Positions 41,472-50,342 of a stretch of 64,000 nucleotides of DNA are shown in pieces. The stretch is from assembly GCF_039532605.1 (NCBI RefSeq), contig NZ_BAAARY010000011.1, forward strand, positions 62,001 through 126,000, in the 5' to 3' direction. The notes beneath the pieces were generated by a model. It was not told the DNA's origin. It was given only the letters and a program-made list of their open reading frames with translations, and made no database searches. The position numbers and the translations under genes were made by a program. This DNA is from Pilimelia columellifera (GTDB lineage Bacteria > Actinomycetota > Actinomycetes > Mycobacteriales > Micromonosporaceae). Position 1 is the first letter of the stretch, and the number at the start of each line of letters is the position of its first letter.

Positions 41472-42104
41472 TCAGGCAGTGGGCTCGTCGGCTGGCTGGC
41501 CGGCCCGGACCGCGGCGACGAAGCCGTCCGGGTCGTCGGCGAAGATCCGCAGCTGGTTGACCGGTCTGCCCCTGGCCCGGCGCAGCGGGAGGGTCATCGG
41601 AGCACCCAGGGTGATGTCGAGGTTGGTCTGCTGGGCCACCGGGATGTGGACGGCCCGCAGCTCCCCGTCCTGCTCCACCTGTGGGCTCCCGGGCGGCAGC
41701 GTCCGGTCCCTGACCCCGACGTCGGCGATGGAGTCCCAGCTGAGGACGATGCGTCCGAGGATGCCGAAGCGGACCCGCACACCCGAGGGGCCGACGGCGT
41801 GCGGCTCCTGGCGCATCGTGGCGAGCAGGCCGAACATCCAGATGAGGCCGTAGACGCCGGCGAGGTCGACAAGGAGCCGGACTGTGGGCCACGGCACGAT
41901 GAGGTGGAAGATCGGGATCTCGACAGCCGAGACGATGATGAAGATCCGCAACAGCGGCGCGACCGCCTGGTCGTAGCCGAAGCCGACCTCCCCCGGGCCG
42001 GTCCTCGGCGGCAGCCGGCGCGCCCAGCGCCACAGGTTCCGCCAGATCGTCGCCTCGAAGCGCACGACCGTGGCGAGGAGGCTGAGCACGCCGCGGCCGG
42101 TCAT
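41472..42104 (-). CDS. PH-like membrane protein, hypothetical
   Basis: 210 aa. Two hydrophobic helices (~48-66 IFIIVSAVEIPIFHLIV and ~75-95 LLVDLAGVYGLIWMFGLLA) are followed by a beta-rich domain. AVGPSGVRVRFGILGRIVLSWDSIADVGVR, ITLGAPMTLPL and QLRIFADDPDGFVAAV recall bacterial PH-like domains. It is coupled to the pirin gene by an ATGA overlap. The function is unknown. Confidence 0.7.
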   Translation of the reverse strand: MTGRGVLSLLATVVRFEATIWRNLWRWARRLPPRTGPGEVGFGYDQAVAPLLRIFIIVSAVEIPIFHLIVPWPTVRLLVDLAGVYGLIWMFGLLATMRQEPHAVGPSGVRVRFGILGRIVLSWDSIADVGVRDRTLPPGSPQVEQDGELRAVHIPVAQQTNLDITLGAPMTLPLRRARGRPVNQLRIFADDPDGFVAAVRAGQPADEPTA

Positions 42105-43078
42105 GCGTCGGGGGTGGCCGCGTGAACTCCGGCGTGGGCGGCCGGGATGGCGCCGAGCCGGCCCGCCTTGTAGTCCTCGAACGCCTGTGCCAGCTCCGCC
42201 CTGGTGTTCATGACGAACGGACCGTAGACGGCGACGGGCTCCCGGATCGGCCGCCCGCCGAGCAACAGCACGTCCATCTGCGGGCTACGGCTCTCCGGAC
42301 GCTCATCCGCGGCGATGGTCACCGCGTCGCCGGCGCCGAGGACGGCGAGTTGCCCGGCGGCGAACGGTTGCCCCGCCGGTCCGACGGCGCCCCGGCCGCC
42401 GAGGACGTAGGCCAGGGCGTTGAAGTCGGCCCGCCACGGCAACGTCACCTGCGCGCCCGGGCTGAGGGTGACGTGCGCGAGGGTGATGGGCGTGTGGGTG
42501 ACGCCAGGCCCGGCGTGCCCGGCCAGCTCACCGGCGATGACCCGGACGAGCGCGCCGCCGTCGTGGCTGGCGAACAGGCCCACCTTGCCGCCGGCGATGC
42601 TCTGGTAGCGGGGCGGGGCCATCTTCATCGCCTTCGGCAGGTTCACCCACAGCTGCACGCCGTGGAACAGCCCTCCGGAGGCCACGAGGTGCTCTGGAGG
42701 CGTCTCGATGTGCAGGATGCCGGCGGCGGCCGTCATCCACTGGGTGTCGCCGTCGCTGATGAGGCCACCGCCGCCATTGGAGTCGGCGTGTTGGAACTGC
42801 CCGTCGAGCATGTAGGTGACGGTCTCGAATCCGCGGTGGGGGTGCCACGGGGTGCCCTTGGGCTCGCCCGGGGCGTACTCGACCTCGCCCATCTGATCCA
42901 TGTGGATGAATGGGTCGAGTGCGCCGAGGTCGACGCCGGCGAAGGCACGTCGGACCGGGAAACCCTCGCCCTCGAAGCCGGCCGGGGCGGTGGTGACCGA
43001 ACGCGCCTGCCGTGCGGTCAGACCGACCGGGTCGGCCAGCCGCGGCAGGGTGAGGACGTCGGCGGTGACAGCGGGCAT
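42101..43078 (-). CDS. Pirin family protein
   Basis: 325 aa bicupin. GGAGGT four bases before the ATG sets the start. The N-terminal cupin has the pirin metal motif HPHRGFETVTYMLDG and HIETPPEH further on; ALDPFIHMDQMG precedes them. Pirins bind iron or other metals; some have quercetinase activity or act as redox-sensitive cofactors. A symmetric ATTGCT/AGCAAT element lies 42 bp upstream. It follows egtD on the same strand, so it could respond to the same redox or metal cue. Confidence 0.9.
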   Translation of the reverse strand: MPAVTADVLTLPRLADPVGLTARQARSVTTAPAGFEGEGFPVRRAFAGVDLGALDPFIHMDQMGEVEYAPGEPKGTPWHPHRGFETVTYMLDGQFQHADSNGGGGLISDGDTQWMTAAAGILHIETPPEHLVASGGLFHGVQLWVNLPKAMKMAPPRYQSIAGGKVGLFASHDGGALVRVIAGELAGHAGPGVTHTPITLAHVTLSPGAQVTLPWRADFNALAYVLGGRGAVGPAGQPFAAGQLAVLGAGDAVTIAADERPESRSPQMDVLLLGGRPIREPVAVYGPFVMNTRAELAQAFEDYKAGRLGAIPAAHAGVHAATPDA

Positions 43079-43119
43079 GGGTACCTCCAGAAGGAACGGA
43101 TACGCCACCTCCAACATTA

Positions 43120-43133
43120 ATTGCTCAAGCAAT
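43120..43133. promoter_or_regulatory. Symmetric site upstream of pirin
   Basis: ATTGCT CA AGCAAT, 6-bp arms around two bases, in an AT-rich patch 42-55 bp before the pirin ATG. Size and symmetry suit a MarR- or TetR-type operator. Confidence 0.4.
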
Positions 43134-43147
43134 ATTCCGCCAGCACA

Positions 43148-44119
43148 CTACTGGGCCTGGGCCAGGCTGACGCCGAACCTCGACTGCCCATCGGTCCACC
43201 AGTGCCGCAGCGCGAAACCCGACGCCGCCAGCTCACGGGCAACCCCGTCCCGACGGAACTTCGACGACACCTCCGTCAGCAGGTCCTCGCCGGCGGCGAA
43301 ACGGGCGGTGAGGTCCAGGGCTGGGATCTGGACCGTCATGTCCCGGCTCGCCCGCAGCCGCATCTCGATCCACTCGCGCTCGGCGTTCCAGAGCGCGACG
43401 TGCTCAAACGCCTCGACATCGAAATCACCGCCCAGCTCGCGGTTGACGACCCGCAGCACGTTGCGGTTGAAGTCCGCGGTCACGCCCGCGGCGTCGTCGT
43501 AGGCCGGCACCAGTCGCGCCGGGTCCTTGACCAGGTCGGTTCCCAGCAGCAGCCACTCCCCCGGCTCCAGCACCGCCCGCAAACCGCCCAACAGCTGCGA
43601 ACGCTCGTCAGGCAGCAGGTTGCCGACCGTGCCGCCGAGGAAGAGCACCAGCCGTTCGCCGCCGCCGGGGATGCTCGACAGGTGGCGGGTGAAGTCCCCG
43701 ACGATGCCCTGCACCCGGACGCGGGGATAATCCGCCGCGATCGCGTGCGCCGACTCGGCCAGCGCCGCCGCCGACACGTCCAACGGGACGAACGCCTCCA
43801 GACAGCCCGCGTCGTCCAGCGCGCTGAGCACCAGCCGGGTCTTCACCGAGGCGCCCGAACCGAGCTCCACCACCGTCTTGGCCCGGGTCACCGAGGCGAT
43901 GTCGCCAGCGTGGGCGGTGAGCACCTCGCGTTCGGCCCGGGTCGGGTAGTACTCGGGCAGCTCAGTGATCTGCTCGAACAGCTCGCTGCCCCGGGCGTCG
44001 TAGAACCACTTCGGGCTCAACCACTTGGGATCGTCGGAGAGCCCCGAACGCACGTCGGCCCGCAGCGCGGCTGCCAGATCGTCGTCGTGCAGCAGGTGCT
44101 TCAGGGGGGCGGCGGTCAT
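43148..44119 (-). CDS. egtD: L-histidine N-alpha-methyltransferase (ergothioneine)
   Basis: 323 aa. It trimethylates histidine to hercynine with SAM. DPKWLSPKWFYDARGSELFEQITELPEYYPTR carries the family signature and the first part of the substrate pocket. VVELGSGASVKTRLVL is the SAM loop, VPLDVSAAALAESA the ribose-binding acidic motif, and FLGGTVGNLLP follows. The ATG overlaps the egtC stop. It is the last gene of egtABCD. Confidence 0.95.
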   Translation of the reverse strand: MTAAPLKHLLHDDDLAAALRADVRSGLSDDPKWLSPKWFYDARGSELFEQITELPEYYPTRAEREVLTAHAGDIASVTRAKTVVELGSGASVKTRLVLSALDDAGCLEAFVPLDVSAAALAESAHAIAADYPRVRVQGIVGDFTRHLSSIPGGGERLVLFLGGTVGNLLPDERSQLLGGLRAVLEPGEWLLLGTDLVKDPARLVPAYDDAAGVTADFNRNVLRVVNRELGGDFDVEAFEHVALWNAEREWIEMRLRASRDMTVQIPALDLTARFAAGEDLLTEVSSKFRRDGVARELAASGFALRHWWTDGQSRFGVSLAQAQ

Positions 44120-44874
44120 GAAATCTCCTCAGACAACAGCGACGTGATGTTGACAGTACCCGCGCCCGCCCGCGCCAACGCGCCGTCGGGAACCGGCCGC
44201 CAGCGAGGGTCATCGTCCAACGGCTCGGAGGCCAGCAGGGTCGCGGCGCCGTCCGACCAGGCCGACAGGGCATGGCCGCAAGTGGTGGCGTAGGCGTTCA
44301 CGCCGTCGGTGAGCAGCAGGTTCAGTCGGGAGCCCGGCGCGTCGGCCAGCACCCGGGCGACGGCGCCGGCCAGAGCGCGACCCGGCTCGTCGCCGGCCCG
44401 CAGCCGGTGACGGACCAACGCCCAGAGCAGGGCGGCGTCGGACGGCGCCTCCAGCGTCAACAGATCGCGGACCGGCAACCCGGCCGCCGATGCGACCATC
44501 GAGTCCGGCCAGCCGGCCACGACGCCGTTGTGGCTGAACGACCACCGGCCGGTCACGAACGGCGCCGCCGCCGTGGCCACCACCGGCATGCCCTCGGTCG
44601 CCGACCGCACCGCCGCCAGGAACGCGCCGGTGGCCGTCGCGCCAGCCAGGGACGGCAGGTCGGCGTCCGACCACAAGGGAACATCCCGCCGGTACCGGAC
44701 CGGGTCAGCCCCGGGCGCCGGGTACCAGGCCAGCCCGAATCCGTCCGCGTTGATCGTGCCGCCGCCGCGCATGTCCCGTGGCGCCCACGACTGCCGGCTC
44801 AGGCTGTGCGGGGCGTCGAACAGCGTCGTCGCCAGCGGGCGCGGCGGACCCAGATAGACCAGATGTCGGCACAC
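44116..44874 (-). CDS. egtC: Gamma-glutamyl hercynylcysteine S-oxide hydrolase
   Basis: 252 aa class II glutamine-amidotransferase fold. The GTG start puts the nucleophile Cys at position 2 (M-C-RHLVYLGPPRPL). GGTINADGFGLAWY and FSHNGVVAGW are the glutaminase-like substrate motifs. It removes the gamma-glutamyl group from the EgtB product. The start lies two bases after the egtB stop, and the stop overlaps egtD. Confidence 0.93.
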   Translation of the reverse strand: MCRHLVYLGPPRPLATTLFDAPHSLSRQSWAPRDMRGGGTINADGFGLAWYPAPGADPVRYRRDVPLWSDADLPSLAGATATGAFLAAVRSATEGMPVVATAAAPFVTGRWSFSHNGVVAGWPDSMVASAAGLPVRDLLTLEAPSDAALLWALVRHRLRAGDEPGRALAGAVARVLADAPGSRLNLLLTDGVNAYATTCGHALSAWSDGAATLLASEPLDDDPRWRPVPDGALARAGAGTVNITSLLSEEIS

Positions 44875-44875
44875 G

Positions 44876-46192
44876 TCAGCGGACTTCGTCGGGGCGCGCG
44901 TCGCGGGCGCACCGGAAACCGCTGAAGATCTGGCGACGGATCGGATGGTCCCAGTTCCGGAAGGAGGCCCGGCAGGCGACGGCGTCAGTCCCGAAGGAGC
45001 CGCCCCGCAGCACCTTCTGACGACTGCCGAAGAAGACCTCCGAATACTCCCGGTACGGGAACGGGGCAAAACCGGGATAGGCGACGAACGGCGACGACGT
45101 CCACTCCCACACGTCGCCGATGAGCTGGTGCGCCCCCAGCGGGGAGGCCCCCGCCGGATAGGCGCCCACCGGCGCCGGCGACAGGTGTCGTTGGCCGAGG
45201 TTGGCATGCCGGGCGGTCGGGGCCTCATCGCCCCACGGGTAGCGGCGGGAGCGGCCGGTGAGCGGATCCCACCGGGCCGCCTTCTCCCACTCCGCCTCGG
45301 TGGGCAGCCGCCGCCCGGCCCACGTCGCGTACGCCTCCGCCTCGTAGAAGCAGACGTGGACGACCGGCTGGTCCCCCGCCAACGGCGCCTCACGCCCGAA
45401 CTGGACGCAGGACCACCCACCCTCCGCGCCGCGCCAGTGCATCGGCGCGGACAGGTCGGCGGCCTGCCGGTGCGCCCAGCCCTCGGGGCTCCACCACCGT
45501 TCGTCGCCGTATCCGCCGTCGGCGATGAAGGCGGCGTACTGGGCGTTGGTCACCGGGGCGGCGTCGATGAAGAACCCCGGCACATCGACAACGCGCGACG
45601 GCCGTTCGTTGTCGAGCGCCCACGGCTCGACCTCCGCGCCCATGCTGAACGGACCGCCGGGAACCAGCACCTCGCCGGCGACCGGCACGAGCGCGGCCGG
45701 TGGCGGCCCGGCCGCCAGGGCCGGGACGCCCGAGCGCAGCTGGTGGGTGGCCAGCATGGTCTCGGCATGCTGCTGCTCGTGTTGGATGACCATGCCGAAG
45801 GCGAAGCCGTCGGCCAGCAACGGATCGCCCTCGAAGCGGGCGCGGGAGAGCACGTCCAGAGCCTGGTCCCGGACGCCGGTCGAGTACCGGCGCGCCTCGT
45901 CCGGCGACAGCAACGGCAGGCCGGGCCGCTCCCGCCGGGCATGCCTGAACGCGTCATACAACTCGTCGAGGTCACGGCGCACCGCCTCGCGCCCGCCGAC
46001 CTCGCGCACCAGCCACAGCTCTTCCTGATTGCCGACGTGCGCCAGATCCCAGACCAGCGGCGACATCAACGGCGAGTGCTGCCGGACGAGCTCGCTGTCG
46101 TCCACGGCGTCGGTGAGCGCGCGGGTGCGACGCCGGGCGCGGTCCAGCTCCCGGGCCACGTCCTCGCGCAGCTGGTCGGTCGTCACGGTCAT
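44876..46192 (-). CDS. egtB: Hercynine oxygenase (iron-dependent sulfoxide synthase)
   Basis: 438 aa. The N-terminal DinB-like helical bundle (~1-150) supplies iron ligands: His in VWDLAHVGNQEE and the HEQQHAETML pair. The C-terminal FGE-sulfatase-like domain (~175-430) has VPGGPFSMGAE, TNAQYAAFI, LPTEAEWEKAARWD, GDVWEWTSSPF and GGSFGTDAVACRASFRNW. It forms the C-S bond between gamma-glutamylcysteine and hercynine. The ATG overlaps the egtA stop. Confidence 0.95.
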   Translation of the reverse strand: MTVTTDQLREDVARELDRARRRTRALTDAVDDSELVRQHSPLMSPLVWDLAHVGNQEELWLVREVGGREAVRRDLDELYDAFRHARRERPGLPLLSPDEARRYSTGVRDQALDVLSRARFEGDPLLADGFAFGMVIQHEQQHAETMLATHQLRSGVPALAAGPPPAALVPVAGEVLVPGGPFSMGAEVEPWALDNERPSRVVDVPGFFIDAAPVTNAQYAAFIADGGYGDERWWSPEGWAHRQAADLSAPMHWRGAEGGWSCVQFGREAPLAGDQPVVHVCFYEAEAYATWAGRRLPTEAEWEKAARWDPLTGRSRRYPWGDEAPTARHANLGQRHLSPAPVGAYPAGASPLGAHQLIGDVWEWTSSPFVAYPGFAPFPYREYSEVFFGSRQKVLRGGSFGTDAVACRASFRNWDHPIRRQIFSGFRCARDARPDEVR

Positions 46193-47448
46193 GGTCGTCC
46201 CTCTCCCGTCGTCCGGCGCTCGAAGATGGCGCGGACCCGCGCAGCCTCGGCATCGGGCAGGCCGACGCCGGCCAGCTCCCGACCGGCCAGGACCAACAGC
46301 TCCCGGGCGACCGGCCCGACCACGGGATCAGCCATCCCAGCCGTCGCGGCGGCGCGCCAGCGGTCGGCCGCCGGGGCGCACAGGTCAGCGGCCCGCTCGG
46401 TCGTGGTCGGGTCGGCCAGCAGGGCTGCCAGCGCCGCTGTCGGAGCGATCCAGTCCGGACCCGGCTGAGCGTCCAGATAGCGCACCTCCAGGTATCCCCT
46501 GGGGCGCACCGGCGGAAACAGGGTGCTCAGGTGGTGGTCCAGATCGCGGGTGGTCGGCGGTTCGGGAAGGGCGCCGTCGAGCCAGTCGCCGAAGGTGATC
46601 CCCGGTGGGGCGGACCAGTCCGGGCCGTCCCGGCGCACGCACAGCAGCGGCGCGTCCAGGGCGTAGGCGGCCCAGGCGTCGCCCGGCGACTGGACGACGC
46701 CGGGCGACCACACCGGATCGGTGCGCCCGGCGGTGATGTCGAGCCAGGCGACCATCCGGGCGCTGGCCTGACCGGTGTCCCGACCGGCCAGCCGCGAGGA
46801 CGTGGCGAAGGCCGCCAGCAGCGGCGGCCCGAACAGGTGCAGCGCGGTCCAGCGGGCGGTCAGCTCCCCGGGCTCGCCGGCGTCCAGGCACACCTGTAGA
46901 CCCGCGGAGCAGCGCATCATGATGTGGCCGGCGGCGCCGTCACGGTCGTAGGCGCGGGCCATCGCCTCGTAGCGGGGAGTCCGCAGCACCGGGCGCGGCG
47001 GCCGGGCCGGGTCCAGCCCGGCCCGGCCGCAGACCAGGCCGTGGTCGCCCAGCAGGCCGGCCAGCCGGCGGCGGTCAGCCTCGGCCGCCACGGCCAGCGC
47101 CGACAGCCCCGGTTGCGGCGCCGTCGACAGCTCCACCTGGCCACCTGGCTCGATCGTCACCCAGCTGCCGCCGGGAAGCGGACGGGGTGGCTGATCCGGG
47201 TCGAGGACGATTGGAGCGTGCGGGCCCAACGCCTCGCGCAGCTCCTCGGCTCGGACCGGTCGGGCCGGGGCGCCCACGTGGTGGACGGTGTACTCGAGCT
47301 CCACTCCGAGCTGGCGCGCCGGGCCGGTGCGAAAGCCAACGGCGACGGTGTGCCGCCGGGCCTGGTCCCGCGAGGTCAGCGGAGCGTCCGGGGGCGGTGG
47401 GGCCGTAGTTCGGGAGGAACACCGGTCGACCGTCCGCTCGTGCAGCAT
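46189..47448 (-). CDS. egtA: Glutamate-cysteine ligase of ergothioneine synthesis
   Basis: 419 aa. It makes gamma-glutamylcysteine for EgtB. Recognised by GVELEYTVHH near the start, PGGQVELSTAPQPGLSAL, the MMRCSAGLQVCLDAG core and GYLEVRYLDAQPGPDW, the actinobacterial GCS2-like pattern, plus its place as first gene of the operon. GGAGG five bases before ATG 47448 decides the start. No egtE gene is next to the cluster. Confidence 0.9.
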   Translation of the reverse strand: MLHERTVDRCSSRTTAPPPPDAPLTSRDQARRHTVAVGFRTGPARQLGVELEYTVHHVGAPARPVRAEELREALGPHAPIVLDPDQPPRPLPGGSWVTIEPGGQVELSTAPQPGLSALAVAAEADRRRLAGLLGDHGLVCGRAGLDPARPPRPVLRTPRYEAMARAYDRDGAAGHIMMRCSAGLQVCLDAGEPGELTARWTALHLFGPPLLAAFATSSRLAGRDTGQASARMVAWLDITAGRTDPVWSPGVVQSPGDAWAAYALDAPLLCVRRDGPDWSAPPGITFGDWLDGALPEPPTTRDLDHHLSTLFPPVRPRGYLEVRYLDAQPGPDWIAPTAALAALLADPTTTERAADLCAPAADRWRAAATAGMADPVVGPVARELLVLAGRELAGVGLPDAEAARVRAIFERRTTGEGRP

Positions 47449-47595
47449 TAACGCCTCCGTTCGGCCCCGACCGCGCGGTCGATCCGGCGCGGACAGCCAA
47501 CCCGAACAACTGCGCCGCAGCCGCATGCCAGCCGGCCGGGGGTCGGTCCGCTCGACGCCGACGTTAGCCGCAGCCACCGACATTGGCGACGCGAA

Positions 47596-48648
47596 CTAGC
47601 GGGTCGCGGTCTCCCTGGCCGGCCCCGAGTGTCGGACATAGGCGAGTTGGTCCCCGGACTCGATCCTGCCGGCGCGCGGGTCGTCCAGGCCGATGACCTG
47701 GCCCCGACGGATCACCGCGATGACCACGTCGGCCAGCTCCCGGGGCGGGCGGCCGACTTCGTCGCGGGCGGCCGACCGCATCGCCAGGCTGATGCCCTGG
47801 CCCGGGGCGAGCAGGTCCTCGACCACGTCCAGCAGCGGCGGCGCGGAGCTGGAGAGCCCAAGCAGGCGGCCGGCGGTCGCCGACGAGACGATGACATGGT
47901 GCGCGCCGCTCTGGCGCAGCAGCGGCGCGTTCTCGGCCTCCCGCACGGCGGCCACGATCCGGACCTTGCCGGCAGTGAGCTGGCGGGCGGTCAATGCCAC
48001 CAGGACCGCGGCGTCGTCCTTGTCGGTGGCGATCATCAGGGTCTTCGCCTGGGTGATGTTGGCCTCAGCGAGAATCGCCGAGCGGGTTCCCGAGCCTTCA
48101 ATGGCGACCAGCCCCATCGCGGCGGCCTCCCGGACCCGGGCCGGGTCGCGCTCCACGATCACGATCCGGTCCTGTGAGACGCCGGTCTCGCGCAGGGCGT
48201 TCACCGCGCTGCGGCCTTTGGTGCCGAACCCGCAGATGATGACGTGGTCCTTCACGATCTTCCTCCACCGGTTGATGCGCAGGTTGCTGCGGTACTGCTC
48301 GGTCAGGATCTCCAGGGTGGTGCCAACCAGGATGATGAGGAAGATGACCCGGGCGGGCGTGACGATCAGCACGTTGACCAGGCGGGCGGTGGGCGTCATC
48401 GGGGTGATGTCGCCGTAACCGGTGGTCGACAGCGACACCACGGCGTAGTAGAAGGCGTCGAGCAGGGTCAGCCCGTCCTCGTTGACGTCGCGGTAGCCGT
48501 CCCGATCGACGTAGACGACGGTCACGACGACGAGCACCAGCGTGAGCGCGAGCCCCAGCCGCAGCCCGAGCGCATGTAGGGGGCGGGTGCGCCGCGGCGG
48601 CAGGTGCACCGCCGCGGGGCCGTGTTCGACCACGTCATCGTTGACCAC
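47596..48648 (-). CDS. Two-helix potassium channel with RCK (TrkA-N/TrkA-C) domain
   Basis: 350 aa. TM1 is ~28-46, the pore has selectivity filter TTGYGD at 75-80, and TM2 ~88-110. The Rossmann-type RCK domain (~130-250) begins DHVIICGFGTKGRSAV, and TrkA-C-like ~265-340 follows. This is the MthK/Kch layout: a tetrameric K+ channel gated by a cytoplasmic ligand. A GTG start at 48648 follows a TAGGGT box by 6 nt, so it is probably leaderless. Confidence 0.93.
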   Translation of the reverse strand: MVNDDVVEHGPAAVHLPPRRTRPLHALGLRLGLALTLVLVVVTVVYVDRDGYRDVNEDGLTLLDAFYYAVVSLSTTGYGDITPMTPTARLVNVLIVTPARVIFLIILVGTTLEILTEQYRSNLRINRWRKIVKDHVIICGFGTKGRSAVNALRETGVSQDRIVIVERDPARVREAAAMGLVAIEGSGTRSAILAEANITQAKTLMIATDKDDAAVLVALTARQLTAGKVRIVAAVREAENAPLLRQSGAHHVIVSSATAGRLLGLSSSAPPLLDVVEDLLAPGQGISLAMRSAARDEVGRPPRELADVVIAVIRRGQVIGLDDPRAGRIESGDQLAYVRHSGPARETATR

Positions 48649-48654
48649 CCAGCC

Positions 48655-48660
48655 ACCCTA
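48655..48660 (-). promoter_or_regulatory. -10 box of a leaderless K+ channel promoter
   Basis: TAGGGT on the minus strand, then GGCTGG (6 nt) and GTG 48648. Confidence 0.45.
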
Positions 48661-48722
48661 GTCACGCTGGGCAGCGGCCGGCGGCCGACCCGGTATGGCC
48701 ACGCGTCGACCGGCGGCGGACG

Positions 48723-49280
48723 TCAGCGGTCGCGTTCCGCCGATCTGGCTCCGGGCGCGGCGGGGAAGAGAGCGTCGGCGAGTCGGGCCAGCTCCGCCAG
48801 GCGAGCGCCGTCGCCGACGGCACGGCTGTTGCTCGGGTGGTCGGCGGCCGCCACCGCGGCGGCGAGGACCCGGCCGGCGGCCGCGTCGTGTCGGGCGAGA
48901 TCGGCCGCGGCCCGCTCCTGGACGGCGGCCGACTGGGCCTCGGCGGCCCACCGACTGGCCTGGTCGGCCTCCCGTCGTGCCGCGGCCACCACTCCGCGCT
49001 GGATCGAGACGCCGAAGAAGGCGCCGACCGCCGCGAACACCACGGCTTCGAAGCCGGAGAGCAGGTAGACCAGCCGGTCCCAGTGCGGGTCGTCGCGCAT
49101 GGTGGCGAGCACCACCAGGCAGGCGACGAACATCACCAGCAGGACGAGGGCGACGGTGATCTGCAGCCGCCCCGGGCGCTGTCCGCCTGGGGCGGGCGGT
49201 TCAACCTCGCCGGATCGGGACGTGGGCGCCGCGGCCAGGATCGTGGTTGTTGTGGGAGTGGGGACAGGTGGAGTCGACAT
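48723..49280 (-). CDS. Membrane protein of unknown function with coiled-coil tail
   Basis: 185 aa. GAGGAGG six bases before the ATG sets the start. A Thr/Pro-rich N-terminus (~1-40) is followed by two membrane helices (LQITVALVLLVMFVACLVVL ~40-60; LSGFEAVVFAAVGAFFGVSI ~75-97). A long Ala/Arg/Glu helix (~98-180) is probably cytoplasmic and coiled. No family is recognised. It is 74 nt upstream of the channel gene on the same strand but the channel has its own promoter. Confidence 0.65.
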   Translation of the reverse strand: MSTPPVPTPTTTTILAAAPTSRSGEVEPPAPGGQRPGRLQITVALVLLVMFVACLVVLATMRDDPHWDRLVYLLSGFEAVVFAAVGAFFGVSIQRGVVAAARREADQASRWAAEAQSAAVQERAAADLARHDAAAGRVLAAAVAAADHPSNSRAVGDGARLAELARLADALFPAAPGARSAERDR

Positions 49281-49352
49281 GACGGCCTCCTCACCGGACA
49301 GTGATCCTGACGGTACGCACCGTCGCGTCCGGACGGAAGTCTCGGACGGGTT

Positions 49353-49513
49353 GTGAAGCGCGCCTGGGTGATGCTCGTCGTCAGCATCGTCTCCCCCGCC
49401 GGCGACAACCGCGAGGACCAACGGGACGCCGAGATCCACCGGGTCAGCGAGCACATCGGCCAGTCGTCCTGTCGGCCGTCCTCGGCTCGGTCGCGAAGAT
49501 CAGGGTCACCAAC
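49353..49513 (+). pseudogene. Remnant of a small membrane protein before the XRE gene
   Basis: A frame from GTG 49353 gives MKRAWVMLVVSIVSPAGDN and REDQRDAEIHRVSEHIGQ, then loses coherence. The next frame continues VVLSAVLGSVAKI directly into the XRE gene. The order membrane helix, charged EDQRDAEI-type stretch, membrane helix, then a small XRE gene matches DUF2178-type pairs. The copy here appears internally deleted and frameshifted. Confidence 0.4.
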
Positions 49514-49711
49514 GTGATCCGGGCGCTGCGGTTCGCCAACGGCGAGATGACCCAGGCGGAGCTGGCCGACCGGATCGGCGTCACCCGTCAGACGGTCATC
49601 GCCATCGAGCAGGGGCGTTACTCCCCGTCGTTGGAGATGGCGTTCCAAATCGCCCGCGTGTTCAGCGTGCCGCTCGACGACGTGTTCCAGTACCCCGGGG
49701 GAGAATCATGA
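49514..49711 (+). CDS. Small XRE-family HTH regulator
   Basis: 65 aa from GTG 49514, the only start codon near the domain. IRALRFANGEMTQAELADRIGVTRQTVIAIEQGRYSPSLEMAFQIARVFSVPLDDVFQY is a complete YozG/XRE-type helix-turn-helix. Homologs usually start with Met three residues earlier; here that codon is GTC, so the native start may be lost. It overlaps the following oxidoreductase pseudogene by ATGA. It probably regulated its damaged neighbours. Confidence 0.65.
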   Translation: MIRALRFANGEMTQAELADRIGVTRQTVIAIEQGRYSPSLEMAFQIARVFSVPLDDVFQYPGGES

Positions 49712-50342
49712 AGGCGATCGTCCAGGACCGTTACGGCCCCACCAGCGTGCTGAGCCAGCGCGACATCGCGACACCGACCATCGGTCCCAGGGACGTCCTT
49801 CTGACGCCGCCGGGATCGTCGAGGCCATCGGCCGGGACGTGACCGGCGTCCGGATCGGCGAAGCGGTCTTCGGGATCTGCGACGGCGGCTTCGCCGAGTA
49901 CGCCCGCGCCGCCGCCGACACCGTCGTCACCATGCCGACCACGATCAGCGCCAAGCAGGCGGCCGCCGTCCCCACCTCCGGGGCGACCGCGCTGCAGACG
50001 GTGCGCGACGTCGGCCGGGTGTCGCCGGGGCAACGGGCCCTCATCATCGGCGCCGGCGGCGGGGTCGGGGCGTTCGCGACCCAGCTGGCCCGCACGTTCG
50101 GGGCCGAGGTCACCGGCGTCTGTGGACCGGCCAAGGCCGAGCTGGTCCGCTCGCTCGGGGCCACCGTGTTGTCGCCGTTCACCAGCCAACGGCTACGCGG
50201 GCTGGTGGCGATTACCCGCCGCGCTGACCTGCTCACGCTGGTCCCGGTGATCGACCGGACCTAGCCGCTGCACGAAGTCCCGCAGGCCGTCGACCAGTGG
50301 GCCGACGGCCACGTCAGCGGAAAGCTCGTCATCACGATGTGA
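49708..50342 (+). pseudogene. NAD(P)-dependent quinone oxidoreductase-like gene, heavily eroded
   Basis: ATG 49708 gives MKAIVQDRYGPTSVLSQRDI up to RDVLL. Then ~35-40 codons are missing, and DAAGIVEAIGRDVTGVRIG resumes in another frame, followed by AVFGICDGGFAEYARAAADT, GAGGGVGAFATQLARTFGAEV. A second deletion removes the middle of the domain before SQRLRGLVAITRRADLL. Finally VIDRT is followed by an in-frame TAG where relatives have Tyr, yet PLHEVPQAVDQWADGHVSGK continues to a TGA at 50342. These are three independent lesions, so it is non-functional. Confidence 0.8.
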
